Assembly (NCBI GenBank): GCA_017999835.1 | Contig: JAGNLA010000007.1 | Span: 1-64,000 of the forward strand | DNA: 64,000 nt | Source of the DNA: Caldisericia bacterium | GTDB taxonomy: Bacteria; Caldisericota; Caldisericia; JAAYUI01 | Reading direction: 5' to 3' | In this document: piece after piece, positions 17,300 to 25,275 of the stretch | How the letters are laid out: every line of letters begins with the position of its first letter | Numbering within the stretch: the first letter of the stretch is position 1 | Notes under the pieces: generated by a model | Database searches by the model: none | What the model saw: the letters and a program-made list of their open reading frames with translations, nothing else | Told to the model about the DNA's origin: nothing | Position numbers and translations under genes: made by a program

Positions 17300-17395
17300 C
17301 AATGTTGGGCAGCTTCCCTACGGCGGTACTAACCGCATCAGGTTCGGAGGGTAGGAACTGGATCCTTCTCAGCCATTGAGGCACCCCTAGCTAGA
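17300..17395 (-). promoter_or_regulatory. TPP riboswitch (THI element)
   Basis: The minus strand carries the full consensus in order: GGGGTGCC, GGCTGAGA, TACCC, GAACCTGAT, a variable hairpin, and CGTAGGGAAGC. It lies between a TATAAT box (17409-17404) and thiD. Binding of thiamine pyrophosphate should turn off the thiD-M-E-HAD-C operon. Confidence 0.96.
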
Positions 17396-17403
17396 TGGTT
17401 GTG

Positions 17404-17409
17404 ATTATA
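17404..17409 (-). promoter_or_regulatory. -10 box of the thiamine operon
   Basis: A perfect TATAAT on the minus strand places the transcript start near 17397, directly at the 5' side of the riboswitch. The -35 region is weak. Confidence 0.55.
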
Positions 17410-17580
17410 GTCTTCAAAATTGCTGCTGGATTAAGCCGGGATTATTAAGGGACAATGATGGGCGATTGATGTTAACAGCAAAACATTAAAATAACAAATC
17501 TGATATATTTTTGGCAAGTCCTCAAAACTAATGGTGTTGCTTTATTTCCAAAATGGAGTGAAACCGTTTGCCTCATGGTC

Positions 17581-17857
17581 TTCCTAAGCCTAAATGATTT
17601 CAATTACCCCAGTCTTTTATTGTGATTGATAGAGGGATTTATTTTTCGACCTCTTGGTTCCGAACCCCTAAATGATTTCCTACCAAATAATTGTTCTAGT
17701 TTTTTGTCGTGATTGATGGTCGGGACGGGCAGATGGGAAACTGCCGACCTTAAGGTCTCCGAACCCCTAAATGGTTTCCTACCAAATAATTGTTCTAGTT
17801 TTTTATCGTGATTGATGGTCGGGACGGGCAGATTCGAACTGCCGACCTCTTGGTCCC
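17581..17857 (-). repeat. Tandem copies of a tRNA-Pro 3' half plus downstream flank
   Basis: A ~99-bp unit at 17660-17758 is repeated from 17759 and runs into the intact tRNA-Pro(CGG). The first ~70 bp of the two copies differ at only about two positions. A more decayed copy occupies about 17581-17659. Each unit contains the tRNA sequence from the anticodon stem to the 3' end (the copied T loop is altered) and ~57 bp of 3' flank. This is the pattern left by duplication at, or repeated integration into, a tRNA 3' end. Confidence 0.75.
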
Positions 17858-17892
17858 GAACCAAGCGCTCTACCAAACTGAGCCACATCCCG
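17816..17892 (-). tRNA. tRNA-Pro (anticodon CGG), CCA encoded
   Basis: The minus-strand cloverleaf has acceptor CGGGATG/CGTCCCG, D arm GCTC...GAGC, anticodon stem CTTGG/CCAAG with loop TTCGGGA (anticodon CGG), and T arm GGCAG-TTCGAAT-CTGCC. A73 and a genomic CCA (17816-17818) follow. It reads CCG codons. The 3' half has been duplicated just downstream. Confidence 0.93.
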
Positions 17893-18457
17893 ACGGGTGA
17901 AAAGTTTAACAGACTGCGTTGGTTTGTAAAGAGGGCATTTTAACTTGACAAGAATAGGCGGTTGCTTGCCGGGTAACCTTTTTTTGTGTTTATCGTTGAA
18001 ATTCTAGTATCAATTGAAAATACATTGAGACAGACATGTCTTAATAAATGCAAACAAATTGCATTCTTGGTATGAAAGTGTTTTTAGCGATCCGAGTTTT
18101 GGTTATTGTAAAGTTAAGAAAAAAGAGTTCAGATTTTATCACTGTGTTTTGAATTTTCTCAATGATATCAGGTAGAAACAGTATTTCACTATGACGTTAG
18201 TGTTTGAGAAGATTTTGCTTGTCTGATCATTTATTTGTAACATATTTGCACACAATCGGTGACATAACACGACTCAGTTAAAAGTTTTATGAACTTTGCC
18301 ATCCAAACGTGGATTTATCAAAGTTGTGCATCAAAGCAAACATCATATATGCAAATCCCTATAAATGATTTGAATCAAGGTTTTGCAACCAGTTTTAGAC
18401 GGCAATACCCCGGCTAATTGTGAAAGGAGTGTTTCAAGCTTTGCTTGGAGTGGAATA
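17893..18457. other. 565-bp AT-rich spacer between two tRNA-Pro genes
   Basis: I see no protein gene, structured RNA or clear repeat here. The sequence is distinctly AT-rich. It presumably holds the promoter of the tRNA-Pro(CGG), but no box is convincing. Confidence 0.5.
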
Positions 18458-18532
18458 TCGGGACGGGCAGATTCGAACTGCCGACCTTCAGTCCCCCAGA
18501 CTGACGCGCTAACCAAACTGCGCTACGTCCCG
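18458..18532 (-). tRNA. tRNA-Pro (anticodon GGG), CCA not encoded
   Basis: The minus-strand cloverleaf has acceptor CGGGACG/CGTCCCG, D arm GCGC...GCGC, anticodon stem TCAGT/ACTGA with loop CTGGGGG (anticodon GGG), and T arm GGCAG-TTCGAAT-CTGCC identical to the other proline tRNA. After A73 the genome reads TA, so CCA must be added. Its 5' end abuts the HU terminator, leaving little room for its own promoter. Confidence 0.93.
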
Positions 18533-18537
18533 AAAAT

Positions 18538-18573
18538 AAAAAAGCCAGATTATTCTACATAATCTGGCTTTTA
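18538..18573 (-). terminator. Terminator of the der-gpsA-HU operon
   Basis: AAAAGCCAGATTAT (18540-18553) pairs over 14 bp with ATAATCTGGCTTTT (18559-18572). On the minus strand the stem is followed by TTTTTTATTTT. Confidence 0.85.
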
Positions 18574-18590
18574 AGTTCAAGAGTTACAGA

Positions 18591-18872
18591 TCACTTTCCG
18601 TTTTTGACGGCTTCTTTGAGATCTTTTCCTGGCTTGAATGCTGGAACTTTCTTTGCTGGGATGTTGAGTGGCTTTCTTGTCTTTGGGTTGACGCCCTTGC
18701 GTGATGCGCGGTTCCTGACATAGAAGCTGCCGAATGAGACGAGGAGAACCTTTTCTCCGCTCTTCATTGCGTGCTTGATTGACTCAAGAGTTGCGTCAAG
18801 CATTGCTGAACAATCTTTCTTCGAAAACTTTGTCTGTGCTGCAATTTTGTCGATGAGTTCTGGCTTTGTCAT
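18591..18872 (-). CDS. HU-family nucleoid DNA-binding protein
   Basis: A 93-residue HU/IHF-family protein, standard length. The N-terminus has MTKPELIDKIAAQTKFSKKD and LDATLESI, the core has LVSFGSFYVRNRASRKGVNP with the minor-groove arm RKGVNPKTRKPLNIPA, and it ends in VPAFKPGKDLKEAVK. It bends and compacts DNA as a dimer. A good ribosome site (AGGAGGA) lies upstream, and gpsA ends 20 nt before it, so it is the last gene of der-gpsA-HU. A terminator and then a tRNA follow. Confidence 0.95.
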   Translation of the reverse strand: MTKPELIDKIAAQTKFSKKDCSAMLDATLESIKHAMKSGEKVLLVSFGSFYVRNRASRKGVNPKTRKPLNIPAKKVPAFKPGKDLKEAVKNGK

Positions 18873-18892
18873 TAAATTCCTCCTTTTAATTT

Positions 18893-19891
18893 TTACCTTT
18901 CTTTTTTTAAATCCCTGGTCATTAGTGATTTTATCGCTAATGCAGGTGTCAAATTGCCATACACGATTTTGCTTATGGATTCTGCTATTGGAAGTTCGGT
19001 GTTGTACCTATCTGCAATTTTAAGCAATCCGTTCAGGGAGTCAAGCCCCTCAATTGCTTCTCCGCCTGATGATATGAGCGCTTTTGCTTCCTGAACTGAA
19101 AAACCTTTTCCAATCCAATATCCGAAGCCTTTGTTGCGCGACAGAGGCGAAAAACTCGTGGCAACCATATCGCCAAGACAGGACAGCCCAAAAATCGTTG
19201 ATTCATCGGCACCAAGAGCCAGAATTAATCTCCTGCTCTCTTCAATGCCACGAACAACCAGCGCAGCGATTGTGTTTGATCCGAAACCCAGACCTTCCAC
19301 TATGCCTGCTCCGATGGCAACGACGTTTTTCAAGACAGAGCCGATTTCGACTCCTTTGACGTCTGTTGTTCGGTAAACCCTGAAAGAGTCTGTTGATAGG
19401 AGTTGCTGAAGCTCCATGGCTAGGCTTTCGGATTTAGAGGCGATCACTGATGCTGCGGGGTGTCCGCTGGCAACCTCCTTGGCAAAGTTTGGGCCAGACA
19501 AAACGGCAATCCTATCAGATTCCAGATTCCAGATTCTTGAAAGAATTTCCGATGAGGTCAAGCCTTCTTTGGCTTCAATGCCTTTGGTTGCAGACAGAAC
19601 CTTCACTCGATTGTCAAGGTTGAACTCCCTTGCAGTATCTGCAAGATATTTTCCTGGTACAGCGACGATGAGTATATTTACTGACTTTGTTGCTGTCAAG
19701 GGGTCAAATTCAATTGCCACCGAATCCGGAATGGAAAATCCCGGAAAAAAGTCGGTGTTTTCACGATTTCTTGTGATATTGTCCCAGAGCGGTTTTGTGT
19801 TTGCCCATAAGACCGTTTCAACGTTTTTTGAGGCAAGAATGAGGGTTAGAGCGGTACCCCAGGCACCAGCTCCTACGACACAAACCCTCAT
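18893..19891 (-). CDS. gpsA: Glycerol-3-phosphate dehydrogenase [NAD(P)+]
   Basis: A 332-residue enzyme reducing dihydroxyacetone phosphate to sn-glycerol 3-phosphate for phospholipids. The N-terminal Rossmann motif is GAGAWGTALT, with VPGKYL and SATKGIE further on. GPNFAKEVASGHPAA and the catalytic-lysine region GSVLKNVVAIGAGI follow, then the C-terminal helical domain with LGDMVATSFSPLSRNKGFG. Its ATG overlaps the stop of der by 4 nt, so the two are translationally coupled. Confidence 0.95.
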   Translation of the reverse strand: MRVCVVGAGAWGTALTLILASKNVETVLWANTKPLWDNITRNRENTDFFPGFSIPDSVAIEFDPLTATKSVNILIVAVPGKYLADTAREFNLDNRVKVLSATKGIEAKEGLTSSEILSRIWNLESDRIAVLSGPNFAKEVASGHPAASVIASKSESLAMELQQLLSTDSFRVYRTTDVKGVEIGSVLKNVVAIGAGIVEGLGFGSNTIAALVVRGIEESRRLILALGADESTIFGLSCLGDMVATSFSPLSRNKGFGYWIGKGFSVQEAKALISSGGEAIEGLDSLNGLLKIADRYNTELPIAESISKIVYGNLTPALAIKSLMTRDLKKER

Positions 19892-21228
19892 CTACGCTCC
19901 TTTAGTCGGAATATTACTGGTGTTCCGGAGAGGTCGTTGGAAAGTCGCAGCTGGTTCTCGAGATACCTTAAATATGCAGGTGAAGCAGACTCTGGATCGT
20001 TAACAAAAAATTCATAAATCGGTGGTTTTGAGGCAACTTGCGTTCCGTAGTAGATTTTAAGCATTTTCCCCCTATGGGTCATCGGGGATTGCCTGTCTGT
20101 GGCTTCGGAGATGAATTTGTTGAATTTGCCAGTTGTGATGCGGGATGTATAGTGGTCTAGCACTGAAACGATCGTTGGGAAAAGTTTGTTTGTGTTCTTG
20201 CCTGTTAGTGCTGACATCGAGATGATTGGCGCATAGGATATGAACCTGAGTTGGTGTTCGAGATGTTCAAGCAGATCGGCACGGTTTTCGACAAGATCAA
20301 TTTTATTGAGTGCGACAATGCAGGCTTTTCCTTCATCTGCGATGAACCTTGCCAGATGTTGGTCTTCGGTGGCCACGCCAAGTGAACCGTCAATGGTCAT
20401 GATGCATAAATCTGATCGGTGTATAGCTTGTTCCGAGCGTTTTACCGTTACAAAATCCAGCTGTTCGTCGTATTTGTATTTTTTCTTGATGCCTGCCGTG
20501 TCGACCAGAACAAATTTTCTACCTTCATACTCAACCAGGGTGTCGACAGCGTCGCGCGTTGTCCCGGCTATCTCGGAAACAGTTGCTCGTTTTTCACCGA
20601 GAAGTTGGTTTAAAAGCGAGGATTTGCCAACGTTTGGTTTGCCAGCAATGGTGATTCTTGGTATCCATTCCTCTTGCGTTTCTTCACTCTCGGAAACTTG
20701 GATTTTTGTAATCTTGTTGACTATCATGTCGAGCAGATCGGCAAGATTTCTGCCGCTCATGGCTGAAAGGAAGTAGGGCTCGCCAAAACCCAGTACGTAG
20801 AAGTTGTGGTCGGAATAGTCGCGGTTGTCTGCCTTGTTGGCAACCAGAATCACTCGCTCCTTTGCGCTTTTGAGGAGTTTGGCAACATAGATGTCTTCTT
20901 TGGTTGGCCCGGTTATTGAATCTACAACAAAGACGATCAGGTCGGCCATGCCAAGGGCAAGTTCTGATTGAAGCGACACCTGGTTTTGGATGGTTCCTTC
21001 CTCAGGCGCAATGCCCCCGGTATCCATTAAGGTCAAAGGAACGCTGTTCCAGACGAAATCCTCCATGATTCTGTCTCTGGTGACACCGAATTTCTTATCG
21101 GTGATCACAAGATTTTTGCGCAGAATCCTGTTGAATATCGTTGACTTTCCGACAGAGGGTCTTCCAATGAAGGCCACAACTGGAAGGTCGGACTTGATTG
21201 TTCTGATTTGTTTGATTTCTTCACTCAT
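19888..21228 (-). CDS. der: Ribosome-assembly GTPase Der (EngA)
   Basis: A 446-residue protein with two G domains in tandem. G1 has GRPSVGKS (~21-28), DTGG and NKAD; G2 has GKPNVGKS (~195), DTAG and NKID. A C-terminal KH-like domain (~345-446) follows. Der acts in late 50S subunit maturation. ATG 21228 has no ribosome site and sits 9 nt downstream of a -10 box, so translation is probably leaderless. An in-frame GTG at 21237 lies too close to the -10 box to be used. First gene of der-gpsA-HU and divergent from gatC. Confidence 0.95.
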   Translation of the reverse strand: MSEEIKQIRTIKSDLPVVAFIGRPSVGKSTIFNRILRKNLVITDKKFGVTRDRIMEDFVWNSVPLTLMDTGGIAPEEGTIQNQVSLQSELALGMADLIVFVVDSITGPTKEDIYVAKLLKSAKERVILVANKADNRDYSDHNFYVLGFGEPYFLSAMSGRNLADLLDMIVNKITKIQVSESEETQEEWIPRITIAGKPNVGKSSLLNQLLGEKRATVSEIAGTTRDAVDTLVEYEGRKFVLVDTAGIKKKYKYDEQLDFVTVKRSEQAIHRSDLCIMTIDGSLGVATEDQHLARFIADEGKACIVALNKIDLVENRADLLEHLEHQLRFISYAPIISMSALTGKNTNKLFPTIVSVLDHYTSRITTGKFNKFISEATDRQSPMTHRGKMLKIYYGTQVASKPPIYEFFVNDPESASPAYLRYLENQLRLSNDLSGTPVIFRLKERR

Positions 21229-21237
21229 AGTAAACAC

Positions 21238-21266
21238 AAAATACGTTCAGGATTGAATTTTGTCAA
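21238..21266 (-). promoter_or_regulatory. Promoter of the der operon
   Basis: On the minus strand TTGACA (21266-21261), a 17-nt spacer and TATTTT (21243-21238) lead, after 9 nt, to ATG 21228. The -35 is a perfect consensus. Confidence 0.65.
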
Positions 21267-21296
21267 GGATTCCTGTTCAAGCAGCGGAATTTTTAA

Positions 21297-21302
21297 TATA
21301 AT
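21297..21302 (+). promoter_or_regulatory. -10 box of the gatCAB operon
   Basis: A perfect TATAAT places the transcript start at about 21309. The message would begin just before the GAGG ribosome site of gatC (ATG 21318), leaving a leader of only about 9 nt. The -35 region (about 21274) is weak. Confidence 0.5.
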
Positions 21303-21317
21303 CTTGCCGAGGTGTGT

Positions 21318-21599
21318 ATGGATTCAAAAGACATTGCACGGATTTCGAAATTGGCAAGGATTGATATTTCTGGAAGCGACAGGCTAATAGCCGACATTGA
21401 AAGGATGCTTGATGGATTCAAGCGCATCCAGGCTGAAGACCTTTCAGGATATGAACCGATGGTTCTCCCACCCCAGTGCAAACTGGCTCTCAGACAGGAT
21501 TTGCCAATTGAAGGCATAGCAAAAGAAGATGCCATCAAGCAGGCACCGACTGTTCAAAACGGATTCTACCTTGTGCCAAAGATTGTTGGTGGCAAATGA
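21318..21599 (+). CDS. gatC: Asp/Glu-tRNA amidotransferase subunit C
   Basis: A 93-residue GatC. It starts MDSKDIARISKLARIDIS and contains the conserved stretch LAPAPTVxNGFYLVPKIVG-like end, here APTVQNGFYLVPKIVG. GatC wraps around GatA and GatB and stabilises the amidotransferase that makes Gln-tRNA and/or Asn-tRNA from mischarged Glu/Asp-tRNA. Start ATG 21318 has GAGG upstream. Its stop overlaps the gatA start by 4 nt. Confidence 0.9.
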   Translation: MDSKDIARISKLARIDISGSDRLIADIERMLDGFKRIQAEDLSGYEPMVLPPQCKLALRQDLPIEGIAKEDAIKQAPTVQNGFYLVPKIVGGK

Positions 21600-22972
21600 A
21601 AATCTCCGAACTCCACGACCTTTATAAATCAAAAAAAACAACCCCAGCCCAAGCCATCCAGGATTGTAAAGATAAATTTGATATTTCTGAAAAAAACTTA
21701 AACGCCTTCATCACTCCAATGTTTGACCAGGCCATAAAAAAAGCTGGTTTGCTGGGTGAATTTGATCCTGGCAAACCTCTGTGGGGTGTGCCTGTCGCGG
21801 TTAAGGACAACATTGCCGTAAAAAATGTTCGTCTGACCTGTGGCTCAAAGATCTTAGGTGAATACAAAAGCCTGTTTTCTGCAACGGTTGTTGAAAAACT
21901 TGAACAAGCAGGCGCAATAATCGTTGGCAAAACCAATCTCGATGAGTTTGCAATGGGCAGCTCCGGTGAGTATTCAGCTTTTGGAGCAACAAAAAATCCA
22001 TTGGATAACAAACTTGTGCCCGGTGGTTCGTCTTCGGGCTCGGCTGCATCGGTTGTCGACGGTTCGGCAATGGTTTCACTTGGCTCTGACACGGGTGGCT
22101 CAGTTCGCCAGCCTGCGGCTTTCTGCGGGCTTGTTGGTGTCAGACCCACTTACGGCACGGTTTCTCGTTATGGTTTGGTGGCATTCTGTTCGTCCCTTGA
22201 CCAGATTGGGCCGATTGCAAAAACCGTCGAGGACGCAAAAATCCTTCTTTCTGTGATCTCTGGCAGGAACAGCTACGATTCAACCTCGGTTGAACCAGGG
22301 ACTTTCAAGGCATCAGGCAAAGTTATTGGCATCCCCAAAGAACTCTCTGACCTTTCCATTGATGGAGAGATACTTGAAAACCTCGAAAAATCAAAAAAGA
22401 TACTGGAATCGAAAGGTTTCACCTTCAAGGAGATTTCACTCCCAAGCATGAAGTTCTCGGTGGAAACCTACCAAATCATCACACCGGCCGAATGCAGTGC
22501 AAACCTTTCGAGGTTTGACGGTGTAAGATATGGTTTCGTTTCAAGGGATGAAAGCCTTGACAGGCAGTACTCGATGACACGGTCTCAGGGATTTGGTGAC
22601 GAGGTCAGGCGAAGGATACTGATTGGCACCTACGCCCTTTCCGAGGGCTTTTACGACGCTTTCTACATCCAAGCCACTCGTATGAGGGCAAAGATATCAA
22701 AAGAGCTTTTTGACAGCTTCAATTCGGTCTCAGCCATTTTGATGCCAACTACGCCAACCACGGCCTTCGAGTTGGGTTCAATTCAGGATCCGGTTAAAAT
22801 GCATGCTTGCGACCTGCTGACCATTCCATCAGCCCTTGCAGGTTTGCCGGCTGTGACTGTTCCATCCGGAAACGATTCAAAAAATAGGCCGATAGGCATG
22901 CAGTTTGTTGGCCAGGCTTTCTCCGAATCGATGCTTTTTGATCTTGCTTCAATCGTGCAGGAGAGTCGATGA
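21596..22972 (+). CDS. gatA: Asp/Glu-tRNA amidotransferase subunit A
   Basis: A 458-residue amidase-signature enzyme that releases ammonia from glutamine for GatB. The Ser-cisSer-Lys triad is visible: Lys in PVAVKDNI (~75), cis-Ser in PGGSSSGSAA (~148) and the nucleophile Ser in GSDTGGSVRQPA (~172). The C-terminal part has LMPTTPTTAF and LPAVTVPSG. It is a little shorter than the common ~480-490 residues, mainly at the C-terminus. ATGA overlaps couple it to gatC before and to a small membrane protein after. Confidence 0.95.
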   Translation: MKISELHDLYKSKKTTPAQAIQDCKDKFDISEKNLNAFITPMFDQAIKKAGLLGEFDPGKPLWGVPVAVKDNIAVKNVRLTCGSKILGEYKSLFSATVVEKLEQAGAIIVGKTNLDEFAMGSSGEYSAFGATKNPLDNKLVPGGSSSGSAASVVDGSAMVSLGSDTGGSVRQPAAFCGLVGVRPTYGTVSRYGLVAFCSSLDQIGPIAKTVEDAKILLSVISGRNSYDSTSVEPGTFKASGKVIGIPKELSDLSIDGEILENLEKSKKILESKGFTFKEISLPSMKFSVETYQIITPAECSANLSRFDGVRYGFVSRDESLDRQYSMTRSQGFGDEVRRRILIGTYALSEGFYDAFYIQATRMRAKISKELFDSFNSVSAILMPTTPTTAFELGSIQDPVKMHACDLLTIPSALAGLPAVTVPSGNDSKNRPIGMQFVGQAFSESMLFDLASIVQESR

Positions 22973-23313
22973 CAGATTTGAAAGAGTTTGAAGATATCGA
23001 CAAACAGATATCAGAGGCTGGCAAAAGGATTTGGGGCTATAGAAAACAATATTACCTCAACTACCCGGCAAAAAAAATCTATTCGATTGTCATTGTGGCA
23101 ATTGGTTACTTTGTTGTAATACTGGCTCCGGGTATGTGGACGCTGCTTGGAGCCATAATTGTTTTTATCGGCCTGATAATCGGTTTTTTTGCCTGGGCCG
23201 ACAACCTGCCTGACGCGCTCATCTATGGAGACAAGATTGATATGGAAAAGGAACTCATTAAAGAACTTAAAGCCCAAAAACGCGAAATCCGCAGAGGTGC
23301 CAGAAATGTCTGA
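22969..23313 (+). CDS. Small membrane protein of unknown function inside the gatCAB operon
   Basis: A 114-residue protein I do not recognise. A charged N-terminal helix (~1-30) is followed by two hydrophobic segments (~37-56 and ~59-80) and a Lys/Glu/Arg-rich C-terminal helix (~90-114), so both ends are probably cytoplasmic. It starts at an ATGA overlap with gatA behind CAGGAG and overlaps gatB by 8 nt, so it is translated as part of the amidotransferase operon. Nothing in the sequence indicates an enzymatic role. It could be an unrelated passenger or could tether something at the membrane. Confidence 0.75.
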   Translation: MTDLKEFEDIDKQISEAGKRIWGYRKQYYLNYPAKKIYSIVIVAIGYFVVILAPGMWTLLGAIIVFIGLIIGFFAWADNLPDALIYGDKIDMEKELIKELKAQKREIRRGARNV

Positions 23314-24727
23314 CCTTGTCATCGGCATAGAAGTCCACATCCAGTTGCTTTCTGCTACAAAAATGTTTTGTGGCTGCAAGAACTCGTATGGACAAGAACC
23401 AAACACAAACATCTGTCCGGTCTGTCTTGGTCTGCCGGGGGCTCTGCCAACGGTCAACAAGAATGCCTATGAAATGGGTGTCATGACAGCGCTTGCCCTC
23501 AACTGCAAGCTAAACAAGATTGCACCGTTCTACCGAAAAAACTATTTCTATCCTGACCTTCCAAAGGGGTACCAGATAACGCAATATGCAACGCCGCTTG
23601 GTTACGGAGGAAACCTCAGGATCGCAGGTGGCAAGGAAGTTCTCATCAACAGAATCCACCTTGAGGAAGACGCTGGCAAAATGTTCCACAGTGGGGACAT
23701 CACCACCTCATCAAGCTCGCTTGTGGACTACAACCGTTGTGGAGCGCCGCTTGCCGAGATTGTGACTGAACCGTGCATGTCCACTCCTGAGGAAGCCAGC
23801 AACTATCTAACCGCTTTGAGAAACCTCGTCAGACAGATAGGAGTTTGCACTGGTAACATGGAGGAAGGCGCTCTTCGCTGCGATGTTAATATATCGGTAA
23901 GAAATCCTGATGGGTCGTTTGGAACAAAGGTTGAGGTCAAGAACCTCAACTCTTTCAGGTCTGCACGGCGCGCGCTGGATTTTGAAGCCCAAAGGCAGAG
24001 GGATTTGCTAGCAAAAGGTGAAAAGGTTGAAGCCCAGACCAGACACTTCAACGAGCAAACTGGTGAGACCTCGCCTATGCGCTCCAAAGAGGAACTCAAC
24101 GACTACCGGTATTTCCCCGAACCAGATTTGCCGGCACCGGTCATCGATGATGAACTAATAAACAGAATTGCCCAAAGCATGCCTGAAACACCGGTCAAGA
24201 TGGCCGACCGTTTCAAGGAACAATACGAACTAAACGACTATGATGCAGGTGTGCTGACTTCTGACAGGTCGATAGCGGTTTTCTTTGAAAAGACAGTCAA
24301 GCATGGAGCTCCAGCCAAGAAAGCTTGCAACTGGATAACGGCTGACATTGCAGGAAAACTTGCACAGGACAACCTCTCAATCGATGACACAAAACTTACC
24401 CCCCAAAATCTGGCAAAGCTGATTATGCTGGTAGAATCTGGAACAATCACCAACCAATCAGCAAAATCAATCCTTCCAGATGTTATTGCAGGTGAGGAAC
24501 CAGAAAATTTAGCGAAAACCAGAAACCTTATGGTCATTGCCGATGAAAGCGCAATTCTTGGGATTGTTCAGGCAGTTATTGCAAAGAATCCTTCTCAAGT
24601 AGAACAATATAAAGCTGGCAAAACCAATCTCCTTGCCTTCTTTACCGGACAGTGCATGAAAGAATCCGGTGGCAAGGCTTCTGCAGATCTGGTAAAAAAA
24701 CTTCTCACAGAGGAGCTTTCCAAGTGA
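23306..24727 (+). CDS. gatB: Asp/Glu-tRNA amidotransferase subunit B
   Basis: A 473-residue kinase/amidase-coupled subunit that activates and amidates tRNA-bound Glu or Asp. Landmarks: IGIEVHIQL, CPVCLGLPGALPTVN, KNYFYPDLPKGYQITQY, HLEEDAGK, EGALRCDVNISV, KVEVKNLNSFR and TRHFNEQTGETSPMRSKE. The C-terminal helical/YqeY domain begins near residue 295. The zinc-site first Cys is in KMFCGCKN. ATG 23306 follows GAGGTG. The gene overlaps the small membrane gene and is coupled to the sigma factor by GTGA. Confidence 0.96.
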   Translation: MSDLVIGIEVHIQLLSATKMFCGCKNSYGQEPNTNICPVCLGLPGALPTVNKNAYEMGVMTALALNCKLNKIAPFYRKNYFYPDLPKGYQITQYATPLGYGGNLRIAGGKEVLINRIHLEEDAGKMFHSGDITTSSSSLVDYNRCGAPLAEIVTEPCMSTPEEASNYLTALRNLVRQIGVCTGNMEEGALRCDVNISVRNPDGSFGTKVEVKNLNSFRSARRALDFEAQRQRDLLAKGEKVEAQTRHFNEQTGETSPMRSKEELNDYRYFPEPDLPAPVIDDELINRIAQSMPETPVKMADRFKEQYELNDYDAGVLTSDRSIAVFFEKTVKHGAPAKKACNWITADIAGKLAQDNLSIDDTKLTPQNLAKLIMLVESGTITNQSAKSILPDVIAGEEPENLAKTRNLMVIADESAILGIVQAVIAKNPSQVEQYKAGKTNLLAFFTGQCMKESGGKASADLVKKLLTEELSK

Positions 24728-25275
24728 CCGATATTCAAGCTCCACAGCTCATGAAACAGATTGCCGCAGGTGACGAACTGGCCTTCAAGGAACTGTATGA
24801 CCTATTTGGCGGATACGTTTTCAAGATAGTCAATCTTTCGGTGAGAAACCCTGCAAAATCAGAAGAACTGACTCAGGAGATATTCCTTAAAATCTGGCGG
24901 TTTGCAGGCAAGTATGACTCTGAAAGACCTTTCAAGCCCTGGCTTTCAAGGCTTGTAAGCAATGAGGTCATCAGCTGGTTTAGGGTTAAAAAGGATGACT
25001 CTGAATCGCTTGAAGAGATGAGAGAAGTCGGCTTTGAACCTAGTGTTCGTGATGCTGACCCTGACGCTGGTTCGGATATCTCGTCTGCCATTGGCGAGTC
25101 TCTGGCATCTTTAACTGACAATCAGCGACAAGTCGTCGTATTAAAGTTTTACCAGGGACTCAAAATCCGAGAGGTTGCAGATGCTCTGGGAATTGGCGAA
25201 AGTGCGGTGAAGGCAAGGCTTTACACCGCTTTGGAAACCATAGCAAGACAGATGAAAGAAAAAGGTTTGACATGA
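24724..25275 (+). CDS. ECF-type RNA polymerase sigma factor
   Basis: A 183-residue sigma factor with only regions 2 and 4. Region 2 covers ~10-80 (AFKELYDLFGGYVFKI, EELTQEIFLKIWRF) and region 4 covers ~125-180 (LTDNQRQVVVLKFYQGLKIREVADALGIGESAVKARL, a helix-turn-helix). The linker is long and acidic. Translation starts at GTG 24724, overlapping the gatB stop (GTGA), with AGGAG 8 nt upstream. The anti-sigma gene starts in its stop codon, so the pair is made together and released by an envelope signal. Its presence in a gatCAB operon is unusual. Confidence 0.92.
   Translation: MTDIQAPQLMKQIAAGDELAFKELYDLFGGYVFKIVNLSVRNPAKSEELTQEIFLKIWRFAGKYDSERPFKPWLSRLVSNEVISWFRVKKDDSESLEEMREVGFEPSVRDADPDAGSDISSAIGESLASLTDNQRQVVVLKFYQGLKIREVADALGIGESAVKARLYTALETIARQMKEKGLT

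Noticed and set aside
17250-17384. N-terminal extension of thiD
   Set aside because: This segment is the TPP riboswitch core and expression platform; a good ribosome site lies just before ATG 17249.
17604-17888. 94-codon open frame on the minus strand with internal repeats (LPVPTINHDKKLEQLFGRK)
   Set aside because: It is the translation of tRNA-Pro and its tandem 3'-half copies; the repeats come from the RNA duplication.
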